Origin: an uncultured Clostridium sp.
GTDB taxonomy: Bacteria; Bacillota; Clostridia; Clostridiales; Clostridiaceae
Length of the DNA: 64,000 nucleotides
Assembly (NCBI GenBank): GCA_900548455.1
Contig: URKQ01000004.1
Coordinates: 62,001 to 126,000, forward strand
Reading direction: 5' to 3'
This document shows, piece after piece, positions 1 to 8,511 of this stretch. A program made the position numbers and the translations under genes. Position 1 is the first letter of the stretch. Every line of letters starts with the position of its first letter. The notes under the pieces are model-generated. The model searched no databases. It was not told the origin of the DNA and saw only the letters and a program-made list of their open reading frames with translations.

Positions 1-168
1 TATTGGAGTACTGTAAGTTATGAATGGGTATGTAATGAATGTGGAGAAAAATTTAATATATCTTTAAAACAAAATATTTTTGGGATTAATTCAGGAATGA
101 ATTATAAAAATTTATATTGTCCTAAGTGCTGTAAAAAAACTATGTGTAAGGGCCTTCGTAAAAAATGA
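1..168 (+). CDS. C-terminal end of a zinc-ribbon protein (partial)
   Basis: Frame 1 is open from the first base to a TGA at 166-168, giving the last 55 residues of a protein whose start lies outside the window. Two Cys pairs (CNEC near residue 11 and CPKC near residue 41) are spaced like a treble-clef or zinc-ribbon knuckle, and the tail is lysine-rich, so metal binding and possibly nucleic-acid contact are plausible. No further function can be assigned from this fragment. The next gene begins about 20 bases later on the same strand and may be co-transcribed. Confidence 0.6.
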   Translation, partial: YWSTVSYEWVCNECGEKFNISLKQNIFGINSGMNYKNLYCPKCCKKTMCKGLRKK

Positions 169-188
169 GCTATAAAGAAGGAATATTT

Positions 189-695
189 ATGATAAGTGAA
201 AGAACTAAGTTAATAATATTAAGAGGTAATTCGGGAAGTGGAAAAACTACAACTGGGAAGTTGTTACAAAAGAAATTTGGACATGGTACCATGCTAATTT
301 CACAAGATGTTATTAGAAGAGATATCTTATATGTAAAGGATGGAGAGAATCCAGAAGCTAGTGACTTATTACACAATCTTGTTTTATACAGCAAAACACA
401 CTGCGATATTGTTATTTTAGAAGGAATTTTAAACTCAAAGTGGTATGAAAAACTATTTAAAGAGATAGACAAGGAATTTAATAAACAAATTTTTGCGTAT
501 TATTTTGATATACCCTTTGAGGAAACATTAAATCGTCATAAGACCAAACCCAATTGTAATGATTTCGGTGAAGAAGAAATGAGAAGATGGTGGAATGAAA
601 AAGATTTATTAGGCTTTATTCCTGAAAAGTTAATACACAAGGATTTGAGTCTAAATCATATAGTAGAAATGATTTATAATGATGTTACAATCTAA
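189..695 (+). CDS. P-loop kinase-like ATP-binding protein
   Basis: A 168-residue cytoplasmic protein. Residues 7-21 form a beta strand followed by a perfect Walker A loop (GNSGSGKTT), with a D-x-I-R-R-D segment after it (near 37-42) typical of the AAA_33/zeta-toxin/uridine-kinase-like group of small-molecule kinases. The strand IVILEGIL near residues 78-85 is the likely Walker B/substrate strand, and a Lys/Arg-rich lid lies near 118-135. An upstream ATG at 165 exists, but ATG 189 follows an AAGAAGGA ribosome site at good spacing and begins directly before the kinase fold, so 189 is preferred. The substrate is unknown. A structured repeat lies directly downstream. Confidence 0.7.
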   Translation: MISERTKLIILRGNSGSGKTTTGKLLQKKFGHGTMLISQDVIRRDILYVKDGENPEASDLLHNLVLYSKTHCDIVILEGILNSKWYEKLFKEIDKEFNKQIFAYYFDIPFEETLNRHKTKPNCNDFGEEEMRRWWNEKDLLGFIPEKLIHKDLSLNHIVEMIYNDVTI

Positions 696-707
696 TTTAT
701 ATAGACT

Positions 708-945
708 AACTTTGCTATTATGATATATGCACCTCTGTTCACGGGCTGCGGAACTTTATAGGGTGTCATATATTAGTATTAAAAAGCTAATAATTTAGTT
801 GTAAGAATTGTATAAGTTTGGAGCGTTCCTGTAGATAGTTCACTTGAGGTGATATATCCAGTAATAGCAAAGTTTTATGTAATATAAGAGTTGCAACAGA
901 GTAAGGGGTTGCTAAAGGTAGAGATTCCAGCGTGAATCTCTTGAT
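708..945 (+). repeat. Structured intergenic repeat, copy 1 (long stem plus terminator-like tail)
   Basis: Bases 708-734 pair with 847-874 to form a long imperfect stem. Inside it GGAAC (750-754) can pair with GTTCC (825-829), and TATTAG (771-776) with CTAATA (787-792). A 3' module at about 881-945 ends in the hairpin AGAGATTC (920-927)/GAATCTCT (934-941) followed by T-rich sequence. Related copies occur at 960, 10431, 19657, 41176 and 44297 in this window. Bases that pair change together between this copy and the one at 44297, which supports a conserved RNA (or single-stranded DNA) fold. The stretch 696-1134 has no gene; it holds this copy, a second partial copy and an inverted repeat. Confidence 0.6.
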
Positions 946-959
946 TTTCAATATAGGCT

Positions 960-1025
960 AACTTTGCTATTATGATATATGCACCTTCGTTCACGGGCTG
1001 CGGAATTTTATAGGATGTCATATTA
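960..1025 (+). repeat. Structured repeat, copy 2 (left arm only)
   Basis: This repeats 708-772 almost exactly: the first 27 bases are identical, and the following segment containing CACGGGCTGCGG matches with a few changes. The right arm is absent, so the long stem cannot form within this copy. It starts 252 bases after copy 1 and directly follows that copy's terminator-like tail, giving a tandem arrangement. Confidence 0.6.
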
Positions 1026-1050
1026 AGAGATGCATAAAAACTTTAAAATT

Positions 1051-1076
1051 AAATATGACAATATGTTGTCATATTT
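1051..1076. promoter_or_regulatory. Perfect inverted repeat upstream of the GyrI-like gene
   Basis: AAATATGACAA (1051-1061) and TTGTCATATTT (1066-1076) are exact reverse complements around a 4-base TATG spacer. The core TGACAA..TTGTCA resembles the twin operators near 41300 but with a longer spacer. It may be a repressor operator for the gene starting at 1135, or a transcript hairpin ending the repeat region. Confidence 0.4.
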
Positions 1077-1134
1077 TCTTCTTTATTATAGTTTATATAG
1101 TTACAAAATAAAATATTAAGGTAGGGTATTTAAT

Positions 1135-1767
1135 ATGTCTTTTGATTATAAGAAAGAGTATAAAGAGTTTTATTTGCCGAAGAATAAGCCATCAATTATT
1201 GAGATTCCTAAAATGAATTTTATTGCAGTTAAAGGTAAAGGTAATCCCAATGAACCTGATGGAGAGTATAAAAATGCAATGGAATTATTATATAGTATTG
1301 CTTTTACAATTAAGATGAGTTACAAGGGAAATTATAAAATAGATGTATATTTTCAGTATGTAGTTCCACCATTGGAAGGATTTTGGTGGATGGAAAATTC
1401 AGAAGGAATTAATTACAGTAGAAAGGCTGATTTTAGATGGATATCTCTTATTCGTTTACCGGATTTTGTTGGAAAAACTGATTTTGATTGGGCTATATCT
1501 GAAGCTAAAAGAAAGAAGAAAAGAGATTTTTCTAAAGTTGAATTTTTTACCTATGATGAAGGATTATGTGTTCAATGTATGCATATTGGATCATATGATG
1601 ATGAGCCTGCAATAATTGAAATTATGGATAGATTTGCCTTGGATAGTGGATATAAGATTGATATTACGAAAGATAGGTATCATCATGAAATTTATTTAAG
1701 TGATGCTAGAAAATGTAGTAAAGAAAATTTAAAGACTGTTATTAGGCATCCTATTAAGAGATTATAA
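1135..1767 (+). CDS. GyrI-like small-molecule-binding domain protein
   Basis: A 210-residue soluble protein. The N-terminal IIEIPKMNFIAVKGKGNPNE segment, the central WWMENSEG region and the two-layer alternation of strands match the GyrI-like/SOUL-type ligand-binding fold used in transcription effectors and stand-alone detoxification proteins. There is no DNA-binding domain, so it is the stand-alone form, of the length usual for that family. The start ATG follows a GGTAGGG-type ribosome site. It is transcribed alone, ending at a bidirectional terminator shared with the convergent gene. The ligand is unknown. Confidence 0.7.
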   Translation: MSFDYKKEYKEFYLPKNKPSIIEIPKMNFIAVKGKGNPNEPDGEYKNAMELLYSIAFTIKMSYKGNYKIDVYFQYVVPPLEGFWWMENSEGINYSRKADFRWISLIRLPDFVGKTDFDWAISEAKRKKKRDFSKVEFFTYDEGLCVQCMHIGSYDDEPAIIEIMDRFALDSGYKIDITKDRYHHEIYLSDARKCSKENLKTVIRHPIKRL

Positions 1768-1784
1768 ATAATAAAATTTTTATA

Positions 1785-1840
1785 AAAGGGACTTTGGAAA
1801 AATAAAATCATTTATTTCTCCAAGGTCCCTTTAATTTTTT
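1785..1840. terminator. Bidirectional intrinsic terminator
   Basis: A 14-bp stem (1785-1798 with 1819-1832, one G-T pair) is flanked by A and T runs, so it can stop both the GyrI-like gene and the converging small membrane-protein gene. Confidence 0.8.
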
Positions 1841-2076
1841 TGCTTATTGTTTTTATATAGACAAACAACAAAGCTTATAAAAGCTAAATAATAAATAACA
1901 TTTATTATAAGCTTAAAGAAAGAATTCAAATGTGGATAAAAGGTATATTGACCGAAGAAGGAGCCAATAAAAATTATGACCCCAAGAAATACATATAAAA
2001 GTCGTTTTCTTTTTATAGACAATCGAACTAAATAAAAAGTAAGAATTAAACCAATCAACAATCTTCCAAAATCCAT
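1831..2076 (-). CDS. Small two- or three-helix membrane protein
   Basis: An 81-residue protein with hydrophobic segments near residues 5-18, 26-44 and 54-74, separated by a basic loop (KRKRLL), and a short basic cytoplasmic tail. The ATG is preceded on the minus strand by AAGGAG at the correct spacing, which supports expression. No family is recognised. It converges on the GyrI-like gene and shares its terminator. Confidence 0.55.
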   Translation of the reverse strand: MDFGRLLIGLILTFYLVRLSIKRKRLLYVFLGVIIFIGSFFGQYTFYPHLNSFFKLIINVIYYLAFISFVVCLYKNNKQKN

Positions 2077-2217
2077 AGATAACTCCTTATATAATATAAA
2101 ATAAAGTAATATATTACCATTGTAACATGTAAATTCAAAATCCTACAGCATGATGTCTAAATAATGTTCTTTTCTTATTCTTTTTATTATCAAGATCATT
2201 GCAATTGAAATTAAAAT

Positions 2218-3222
2218 TTAAAGTTTCATTTTTCTAAAAGCTAGTGGTGTTTTACCATGAGTTTTTTTAAACATTTTAACAAAGTTACCACTGTGATTAT
2301 AACCAACTTTTTTTGAGATTTCATCTACTGATAAGTCTGTTGTAGATAATAAGCTTTCTGCCATGGTCATTCTTAAAGAATTAGTATATTTTTTTATAGA
2401 CATATGGTATTTAGCTAAAAATCCTGCTTTTAGTTTTTGCTCATTTAAATAAACCATTTTACTTAGTGCTTTAATGGTAGGTGGGTTACATGGATCTTTA
2501 GTTATAATACTATGAGCCTCTGATATAGCTTTCGCATCTGAAACAGATAAAGTAATATATCTATTTGTACCGATTTTTATGTCACCATAGTTAAGTTGAT
2601 TAGTAAAAGAGTTTTTTACAGATGAGTTTATTTCATTATCTATTATTGCAATGCACTCTAAGATTTTACTTTCTAAATATAGAGAGCTTAACTTTTCCTT
2701 TTCTGATAAACTTCTTAAGCTTTGAATTATTGAAGCTATTTCCAATGGTAGATATCTATATGTAAAGTTAGGAGGAAAGTCGTTAAGTACTAGTATATTT
2801 GGAAAGTTTGGACTTATAATTTCGTCAAAATATTTTTTATAAATAGTAATTTCAGCTCCATGAAAATGTTGGCCTTTCTTCCATGATTGAGTACCTTTTA
2901 AACCTTTTTCTATTACAAAAAAAGAAGATGGACTAAAAGAGGATATAGGGTTATTTTCAATTTTAAATTTAGTCTCACCGCTAAAAACTGTTCCAAATCT
3001 CATTAGCACTTCATTATGATCAAAGGAAAGAGAAAAATTATAAGGGATTGTATAGTCACCAATGCCAAAATCATAATAGCCTTCCCTTGAATATTTAATA
3101 AAGTAACCAAGGTCAGTTCTTTTCTTATTCATATATAGAGTATAGTTGCTCTTAAAGTAAGGACTGAATGTCATGTTTTCTAAAACTTTGTTTTGAAATT
3201 CTTTTGTGCTTTTTGCAATCAT
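2218..3222 (-). CDS. AraC-family transcriptional regulator (PchR-like)
   Basis: A 334-residue regulator. The C-terminal ~100 residues hold two helix-turn-helix units (one around LSKMVYLNEQKLKAGF, the second around VDEISKKVGYNHSGNFVKMF) typical of AraC/XylS proteins. The N-terminal ~220 residues form an effector-sensing domain like that of PchR, which activates siderophore uptake genes when it binds its ferric siderophore. It lies immediately upstream of, and divergent from, the siderophore importer operon starting at 3448, so control of that operon is the natural inference. The effector itself cannot be read from the sequence. Confidence 0.8.
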   Translation of the reverse strand: MIAKSTKEFQNKVLENMTFSPYFKSNYTLYMNKKRTDLGYFIKYSREGYYDFGIGDYTIPYNFSLSFDHNEVLMRFGTVFSGETKFKIENNPISSFSPSSFFVIEKGLKGTQSWKKGQHFHGAEITIYKKYFDEIISPNFPNILVLNDFPPNFTYRYLPLEIASIIQSLRSLSEKEKLSSLYLESKILECIAIIDNEINSSVKNSFTNQLNYGDIKIGTNRYITLSVSDAKAISEAHSIITKDPCNPPTIKALSKMVYLNEQKLKAGFLAKYHMSIKKYTNSLRMTMAESLLSTTDLSVDEISKKVGYNHSGNFVKMFKKTHGKTPLAFRKMKL

Positions 3223-3379
3223 TTGTTAATCTCGCTTTCCTAGGTTTTATTAGTTTTACTTGGGCAAAATAGAATATATTTAAATACATTTTTAAAAATG
3301 AAGCATGTTAATTGTAGTATATATATTATATCAATAATTGTTGTAAAGGATGATAAAATTATTAATTTAGATGCAGAAA

Positions 3380-3408
3380 TTGAAATGATAATCATTATCA
3401 TATACAAT
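3380..3408 (+). promoter_or_regulatory. Siderophore operon promoter with a Fur box in its spacer
   Basis: TTGAAA (3380-3385), a 17-bp spacer and TACAAT (3403-3408) form a sigma-A promoter. The spacer contains the perfect palindrome TGATAATCATTATCA (3386-3400). Bases 3381-3399 match the classical 19-bp Fur box at 16 of 19 positions, so iron-loaded Fur would occlude polymerase directly. Confidence 0.85.
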
Positions 3409-3447
3409 GAATTCAGATAAAAAAGAGAAAAATTTTGGAGGTTATTT

Positions 3448-4401
3448 ATGAAAAAGAATATATTAAAGGCTATAGCCGCAGCTTCATTAAGTATGTTAAT
3501 GCTTGTTGGATGTGGAGCTAAAAATAATGATACAAACAATGAGAATGCAGTAGAAAATACTGTAATTGTTACTGATGTTAAAGGAGAAGTAGAAATACCT
3601 AAAGAACCTAAGAAAATAGTGGATTTAAGTGGAAATAGTGATATTTTATCTATTTTAGGATATAAGGTTATAGGTACAGCTAATAGTGATGCATATGATT
3701 ACACTAAGTTCCCAGCATATTTGGAAGAAACATTAAAGGGCGCTGAAATATTGGGATATAGTATGCAAGATACTATGGATATTGAAGCTGTTATGAACTT
3801 AAGTCCAGATTTAATAGTTATATCTACAGTTCAAGAAAAAATGTATGATGCTTTAAGTGAAATTGCACCAACAGTTATGGTTGAACTAGAAGCATTAGAT
3901 TGGAAAGAAGATGTTAAAACTTTTGCTAAAGTATTTAATAAAGAAGATGTAGCTGAAAATTGGTTAAAGGAATATGAAAAAAAGGCAAAGGCTGAGGGTG
4001 AAAAAATAAAATCACAATATGGTGAAGCCACAACATATCTCTCATTTTTAGCAAGTGGTGGTCAATTCTTTATATTTGATGGAGCAGGTTTTGGGAGTGT
4101 ATTATATGAAGATATGAATCTTGGTAAACCAGAAGGAATGCCAGAACAAAGCGACATTAGTCTTCCAGTTGTAACTTATGAAGGACTTGCATCAATTAAT
4201 ACTGATTACATATTCTTAATTGCAACTGATGAAGATTTAGCACAACTGGAAAGCAATGCTATATGGAACAGTATACCTGCAGTTAAAAATGGTAATGTTG
4301 TAGTATTAGAATCTTCACCTTATTTTAATCAAGGCTATAGTTCAATAGGAAGAAATTTATTAGTAGATGAAATAGGTGAGATGTTAAATGAAACAAAGTA
4401 A
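3448..4401 (+). CDS. Siderophore ABC transporter substrate-binding lipoprotein
   Basis: A 317-residue extracytoplasmic binding protein of the FecB/FhuD/BtuF type. A signal peptide ends in the lipobox LVGC, so Cys22 would be lipidated and anchor the protein to the outer membrane face. A mature protein follows with the usual two lobes (DLSGNSDILSILGY and SPDLIVISTVQEKMYDAL motifs of the periplasmic-binding fold). It would capture ferric siderophore (or possibly haem/cobalamin) and deliver it to the permeases encoded next. It is the first gene of a five-gene operon under the Fur-box promoter and overlaps the next gene by 14 bases. Confidence 0.88.
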   Translation: MKKNILKAIAAASLSMLMLVGCGAKNNDTNNENAVENTVIVTDVKGEVEIPKEPKKIVDLSGNSDILSILGYKVIGTANSDAYDYTKFPAYLEETLKGAEILGYSMQDTMDIEAVMNLSPDLIVISTVQEKMYDALSEIAPTVMVELEALDWKEDVKTFAKVFNKEDVAENWLKEYEKKAKAEGEKIKSQYGEATTYLSFLASGGQFFIFDGAGFGSVLYEDMNLGKPEGMPEQSDISLPVVTYEGLASINTDYIFLIATDEDLAQLESNAIWNSIPAVKNGNVVVLESSPYFNQGYSSIGRNLLVDEIGEMLNETK

Positions 4402-5380
4402 TAAGCGTACATCAATTTTTGTGATTTGCTCTTTGTTACTTTTAGTAGTAGGACTGATTCTGGCTGTAAGGCTAGGATCTGTCCATATTACTTTTTCAGA
4501 CATTTGGAATAGCGTTTTTAATTATAATGAAACCTTAGAGGTTATGTTAGTTAGAGATGTTCGTATTCCAAGAGTATTATCTGTACTTATGACAGGAGGA
4601 GTACTTGGAGTAACAGGGGCTATGATCCAAGGTGTTACAAAGAATCCAATAGCTGAGCCTTCTATTTTAGGTATAAGTCAAGGAGCAACTTTAGTAATAG
4701 CCATATTTTATGCAGCTGGTATTGGAATTACAACTAGAAATGTAATGATAGCATCCTTTATTGGAGCTTTTTTAACGGGGATTATTGTTTTAGGATTTAT
4801 ATCTAAAAAAGCTAATAATAACTCAATCACTAAAATACTCCTAGCGGGTACTGCTATGAGTACATTTTTTATTTCTCTTACAACTGTTATTGGTCTTTTG
4901 TCAAATCAATCTCAAATGATTGGATTTTGGATTTCAGGAGGATTTAGAAATGCTAGTTGGGCAGATTTTAAATTAGTATTTTTTATAGGTAGTATAGGTT
5001 TTTTAATAGCTATGATGTTATCTCCAAAAATAAATATATTAAATCTTGGTGATGATGTAGCTATAGGACTTGGTGAGAATCCTGAAAAAATCAGGTTTTT
5101 AACACTTATGGTTATGATACCAATGTGTGCAGCAGCAGTGGCAGTGGGAAAGAATATTGCTTTTGTGGGACTTATTGTTCCTCAGATAGTTAGAAAAATT
5201 TTAGGTGAAGATTATAAGAAAAATATTCCATGTTCATTTTTGTTAGGAGCAGTACTTTTAACTTTTGCAGATATAGCTGCTAGGATGTTATTTAATCCAT
5301 ATGAAACTCCCATTGGAGTATTTACAGCTTTGATTGGAGTACCATTTTTTATTTCTATAGCTAGAAAGGAGAGAGGATAA
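4388..5380 (+). CDS. FecCD-family iron-siderophore permease, first subunit
   Basis: A 330-residue polytopic membrane protein with the FecCD/BtuC signature: RIPRVLSVLMTGGVLGVTGAMIQ near residue 55, a Gly-rich NPIAEPSILGISQGA loop, and the coupling helix region near GLGENPEKIRF. It would form one half of the trans-membrane channel for the substrate captured by the lipoprotein. The start lies inside the preceding gene (14-base overlap), a sign of translational coupling. The next permease gene starts one base after this stop codon. Confidence 0.9.
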   Translation: MKQSNKRTSIFVICSLLLLVVGLILAVRLGSVHITFSDIWNSVFNYNETLEVMLVRDVRIPRVLSVLMTGGVLGVTGAMIQGVTKNPIAEPSILGISQGATLVIAIFYAAGIGITTRNVMIASFIGAFLTGIIVLGFISKKANNNSITKILLAGTAMSTFFISLTTVIGLLSNQSQMIGFWISGGFRNASWADFKLVFFIGSIGFLIAMMLSPKINILNLGDDVAIGLGENPEKIRFLTLMVMIPMCAAAVAVGKNIAFVGLIVPQIVRKILGEDYKKNIPCSFLLGAVLLTFADIAARMLFNPYETPIGVFTALIGVPFFISIARKERG

Positions 5381-5381
5381 T

Positions 5382-6389
5382 ATGAAGCATAAGAAATTTA
5401 AAACAACATTGATAGTTCTATTAGTGTTACTTAACATTGCCTTTTTTATTTCGCTATGTTGGGGGACCTATAAAATTTCTCCATTTCAAGTTATAGAAAC
5501 TCTTTTTGGAAATGGGACAAAGATTCAAAATACGGCAATTTTCACAATTAGGCTACCTCGTCTTCTTGTTGGTATTTTTGTGGCAGTTGCACTTTCTACA
5601 GCAGGAGCTATTCTTCAAACTATTACAAAAAATGATTTGGCGGATACAGGAATAATTGGAATAAATGCTGGAGCTGCAGTAGCTGCAGTATTATTTATAA
5701 CCTACCAAACTGGAAATTACTATAGTGAACTTGGTAAGTTTTCAATTTTTATGTTGCCTTTAGTAGCGATAGTTGGAGCTGGGATTTCTTCTTTTATAAT
5801 ATATATGATGTCAAGCAGGGAAGGAATAAAGCCTAAAAGATTATTGCTAATTGGGATTGGTCTTAATGCAGGATTAAATGCTTTTATTACGTTTTTTACT
5901 TTCAGAGGGGGAGTTGGAGATTATAATAGAGTATTAGTTTGGACTTCAGGAAGCCTTTGGGGATCTGGGTGGAACTATGCTCAAATAATAATTCCAATAG
6001 TTGCTGTCTTATTTTTGTTAGTTTTATTAAATCATAAAAAGCTGGATATTTTTAATTTTTCAGATGAACATATTATTTCATTAGGTCTGAACATAGAAAA
6101 GGAAAGAAAAAAGTTCTTTAGTTTAGCTGTCATGTTAGCAGGGACAGCTACTGCCTTTGCAGGAAATATTGGGTTTTTAGGGCTTATTTCACCACATATT
6201 GCTAAAAAGTTAGTGGGCTCATACCATAAAAATTACGTTGTAATATCAGCTATGATAAGTGTTATTATAATAATTTTTGCAGATGCAGTTTCAAGAAATC
6301 TTTTTTCTCCAATTGAGATTCCAGTGGGAATAACGGTATCAATATTTGGAGTACCATACTTTATTTATTTAATGATGAAGGAGAAGTAG
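5382..6389 (+). CDS. FecCD-family iron-siderophore permease, second subunit
   Basis: A 335-residue paralogue of the preceding permease, with the same family landmarks (RLPRLLVGIFVAVALSTAG near residue 58, DLADTGIIGINAGAA, GLNIEKERKKFF). The two subunits would form a heterodimeric channel, as in FhuB/FhuG- or FepD/FepG-type importers. A GGAGAGG ribosome site sits before the ATG. It is separated by one base from the upstream gene and two bases from the ATPase gene. Confidence 0.9.
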   Translation: MKHKKFKTTLIVLLVLLNIAFFISLCWGTYKISPFQVIETLFGNGTKIQNTAIFTIRLPRLLVGIFVAVALSTAGAILQTITKNDLADTGIIGINAGAAVAAVLFITYQTGNYYSELGKFSIFMLPLVAIVGAGISSFIIYMMSSREGIKPKRLLLIGIGLNAGLNAFITFFTFRGGVGDYNRVLVWTSGSLWGSGWNYAQIIIPIVAVLFLLVLLNHKKLDIFNFSDEHIISLGLNIEKERKKFFSLAVMLAGTATAFAGNIGFLGLISPHIAKKLVGSYHKNYVVISAMISVIIIIFADAVSRNLFSPIEIPVGITVSIFGVPYFIYLMMKEK

Positions 6390-6391
6390 TT

Positions 6392-7186
6392 ATGGAGGCA
6401 ATAGGTATAAAGAACTTATCAGTTTCATATGAAAATAATGTAATAATTAAAGATATGAATTTGAGCATTCCTAAAGGAAAGATAAGTATAATTATTGGAG
6501 CAAATGGATGTGGAAAGTCAACACTTTTAAAAACAATAGCCAGGATTAATAAGCCGTCCAGTGGAGAGATTCTTATTAATAATAAAAATATAAAAAACAT
6601 AAAAGAAAAAAGTATAGCAAGGGAAGTTGCATTTCTCCCTCAAGGACCAATATGCCCTGGAGGACTTACAGTAAGAGAACTTGTGGCTTTTGGAAGATTT
6701 CCACACCAAAAATTGGTTGGTGGATTAAATACACATGATAAAGATGTTATAGATTGGGCAATTAAAGAAACTGGACTTGTTGAGTTTGCAGACAGAGCGG
6801 TTGAAAATTTATCTGGAGGACAAAGACAAAGGGCCTGGATAGCTATGACATTGGCTCAAGAAACTGAGATTATAATGCTTGATGAACCTACTACATATTT
6901 AGATATGTCTTATCAGCTTGAAGTTTTAGAGGTATTAGAAAAACTTAATAAAGATAAAAAAATTACTGTGGTTATAGTTCTCCATGAGTTAAATAATGCT
7001 TGTAGATTTGCAGACAATATAATTGGACTTAAAAAAGGCAAGATTGTATGTCAAGGTTCGCCTGTAGATGTGATAAATAAAGAAAATTTAAAAGAAATAT
7101 ATGGAATTAATGCCAGCCTTAGCAAAAGTGAAAATGGACAATACCCAATATGTACAGAATATCAGCTTTTTAGGGAGGGTTCATGA
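6392..7186 (+). CDS. Siderophore ABC transporter ATP-binding protein
   Basis: A 264-residue ATPase of the FecE/FepC type that powers import. Walker A is GANGCGKST (near residue 35), the signature is LSGGQRQR, Walker B is IIMLDEPT followed by the D-loop YLDMS, and the switch histidine lies in VLHEL. Length and motif spacing are normal. It overlaps the following transporter gene by four bases (ATGA), so that gene belongs to the same operon. Confidence 0.92.
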   Translation: MEAIGIKNLSVSYENNVIIKDMNLSIPKGKISIIIGANGCGKSTLLKTIARINKPSSGEILINNKNIKNIKEKSIAREVAFLPQGPICPGGLTVRELVAFGRFPHQKLVGGLNTHDKDVIDWAIKETGLVEFADRAVENLSGGQRQRAWIAMTLAQETEIIMLDEPTTYLDMSYQLEVLEVLEKLNKDKKITVVIVLHELNNACRFADNIIGLKKGKIVCQGSPVDVINKENLKEIYGINASLSKSENGQYPICTEYQLFREGS

Positions 7187-8424
7187 AAAATAAAAATTAT
7201 ATAATAATATTAATAGGTCAAATAATTTCTCTTTTTGGAAATGCAATTCAAAGATTTAGCTTATCCCTATATTTACTTGAGTTTACGGGAAGTACAGCTG
7301 CCTTTGCTAATATATTAGCAATTTCAACTATACCCTATATTTTATTTGCCCCTATTGCAGGAAAACTATCTGATACTGTAAATAGAAAAAAAATAATGGT
7401 TTTTCTAGATTTATTCTGCTCATTATTAATTGGAATTTATGCTTTAATATTATTTAATGGTCATGATCATGAATTTATAATTGGTACAGTTATGTTTATA
7501 TTATCTATTTGCTATACACTATATGGGCCAGCAGTAGTATCTTCAATACCACAAATTGTAGATGAAGATGAACTTACTTCGGCTAATGGAATAATTAATC
7601 AAGTAGGATCTGTAGTAAACTTTGTTGGACCAATATTAGCTGGAGTTTTATATGGATTTTTAGGTATAAAAATTATTGTAATAATTAATGCATTAAGTTT
7701 TTTTATGTCAGCTATAATGGAAATGTTTTTAGATATTGATGATGTAAATATAAAAGAAAGAACAATAGTAGAAAATAGACAATTTTTAAAGTTCATTAAA
7801 AAATCTTTTACAGATATGAAGAAAACTTTTATTTATTTAAAAGAAGAAAAAGAAATTATTTTAGGAATTATTATTTCTTATGCTCTTTGCAATATTTTCT
7901 TAGTACCAATATTATCAATAATTGCACCTTATTTTATAAATATAATTCTTAATCTTCCATCTCAAGTTTATGGAATAGTGGAAGGGGTAAGTGTTTTAGG
8001 CATGATATTAGGTGGATTTATAATAAGTGTAAAACCAAAGATGTTTTCTATAAAAAAAGTATATTATACATATGTACCTATGATTATTGGTGTTACATTT
8101 ATGATATTTTTAGGGTTTATTAAAATAAATGCATACGTTATGGCGGGAATATTTGCTCTAAGTGGTATGGCAATTATGTTATCTTTATCATTATCTAATG
8201 TATTAACATTAACTTATATGCAAAAAGAAGTTCCACCAGAAATGTTAGGACGTGTATCAGCACTGTCAACAGCTGTGGCAACCATAAGTGTAGCTCCAGG
8301 ACAATTAATATTTGGACAAGTTTTAGATAGTGGCATGTCCCTAGCAAGCATTTTTATAGTAATATCAATTTTAAATTTTGGCCTTATTACATTTGTAAAG
8401 TGGAATGTTAGAAAGTTACAATAA
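7183..8424 (+). CDS. MFS transporter, siderophore-exporter-like
   Basis: A 413-residue major-facilitator protein with about 12 trans-membrane segments and the conserved loop GKLSDTVNRKK between helices 2 and 3. The overall pattern resembles the EntS/macrolide-efflux (MefA-like) branch. Placed last in the Fur-controlled operon and overlapping the ATPase by four bases, it could export a siderophore or recycle the empty ligand after iron release. No siderophore biosynthesis genes are visible in the window, so scavenging of foreign siderophores is more likely than synthesis here. The substrate is inference only. Confidence 0.8.
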   Translation: MKNKNYIIILIGQIISLFGNAIQRFSLSLYLLEFTGSTAAFANILAISTIPYILFAPIAGKLSDTVNRKKIMVFLDLFCSLLIGIYALILFNGHDHEFIIGTVMFILSICYTLYGPAVVSSIPQIVDEDELTSANGIINQVGSVVNFVGPILAGVLYGFLGIKIIVIINALSFFMSAIMEMFLDIDDVNIKERTIVENRQFLKFIKKSFTDMKKTFIYLKEEKEIILGIIISYALCNIFLVPILSIIAPYFINIILNLPSQVYGIVEGVSVLGMILGGFIISVKPKMFSIKKVYYTYVPMIIGVTFMIFLGFIKINAYVMAGIFALSGMAIMLSLSLSNVLTLTYMQKEVPPEMLGRVSALSTAVATISVAPGQLIFGQVLDSGMSLASIFIVISILNFGLITFVKWNVRKLQ

Positions 8425-8511
8425 CATCATTGTTATAAACTTCATTGAATGTTAGTATAATACTGTAGATAAAAGTCAATTTTAATCCTAAAGAATTGTG
8501 GTGAATGGAAG

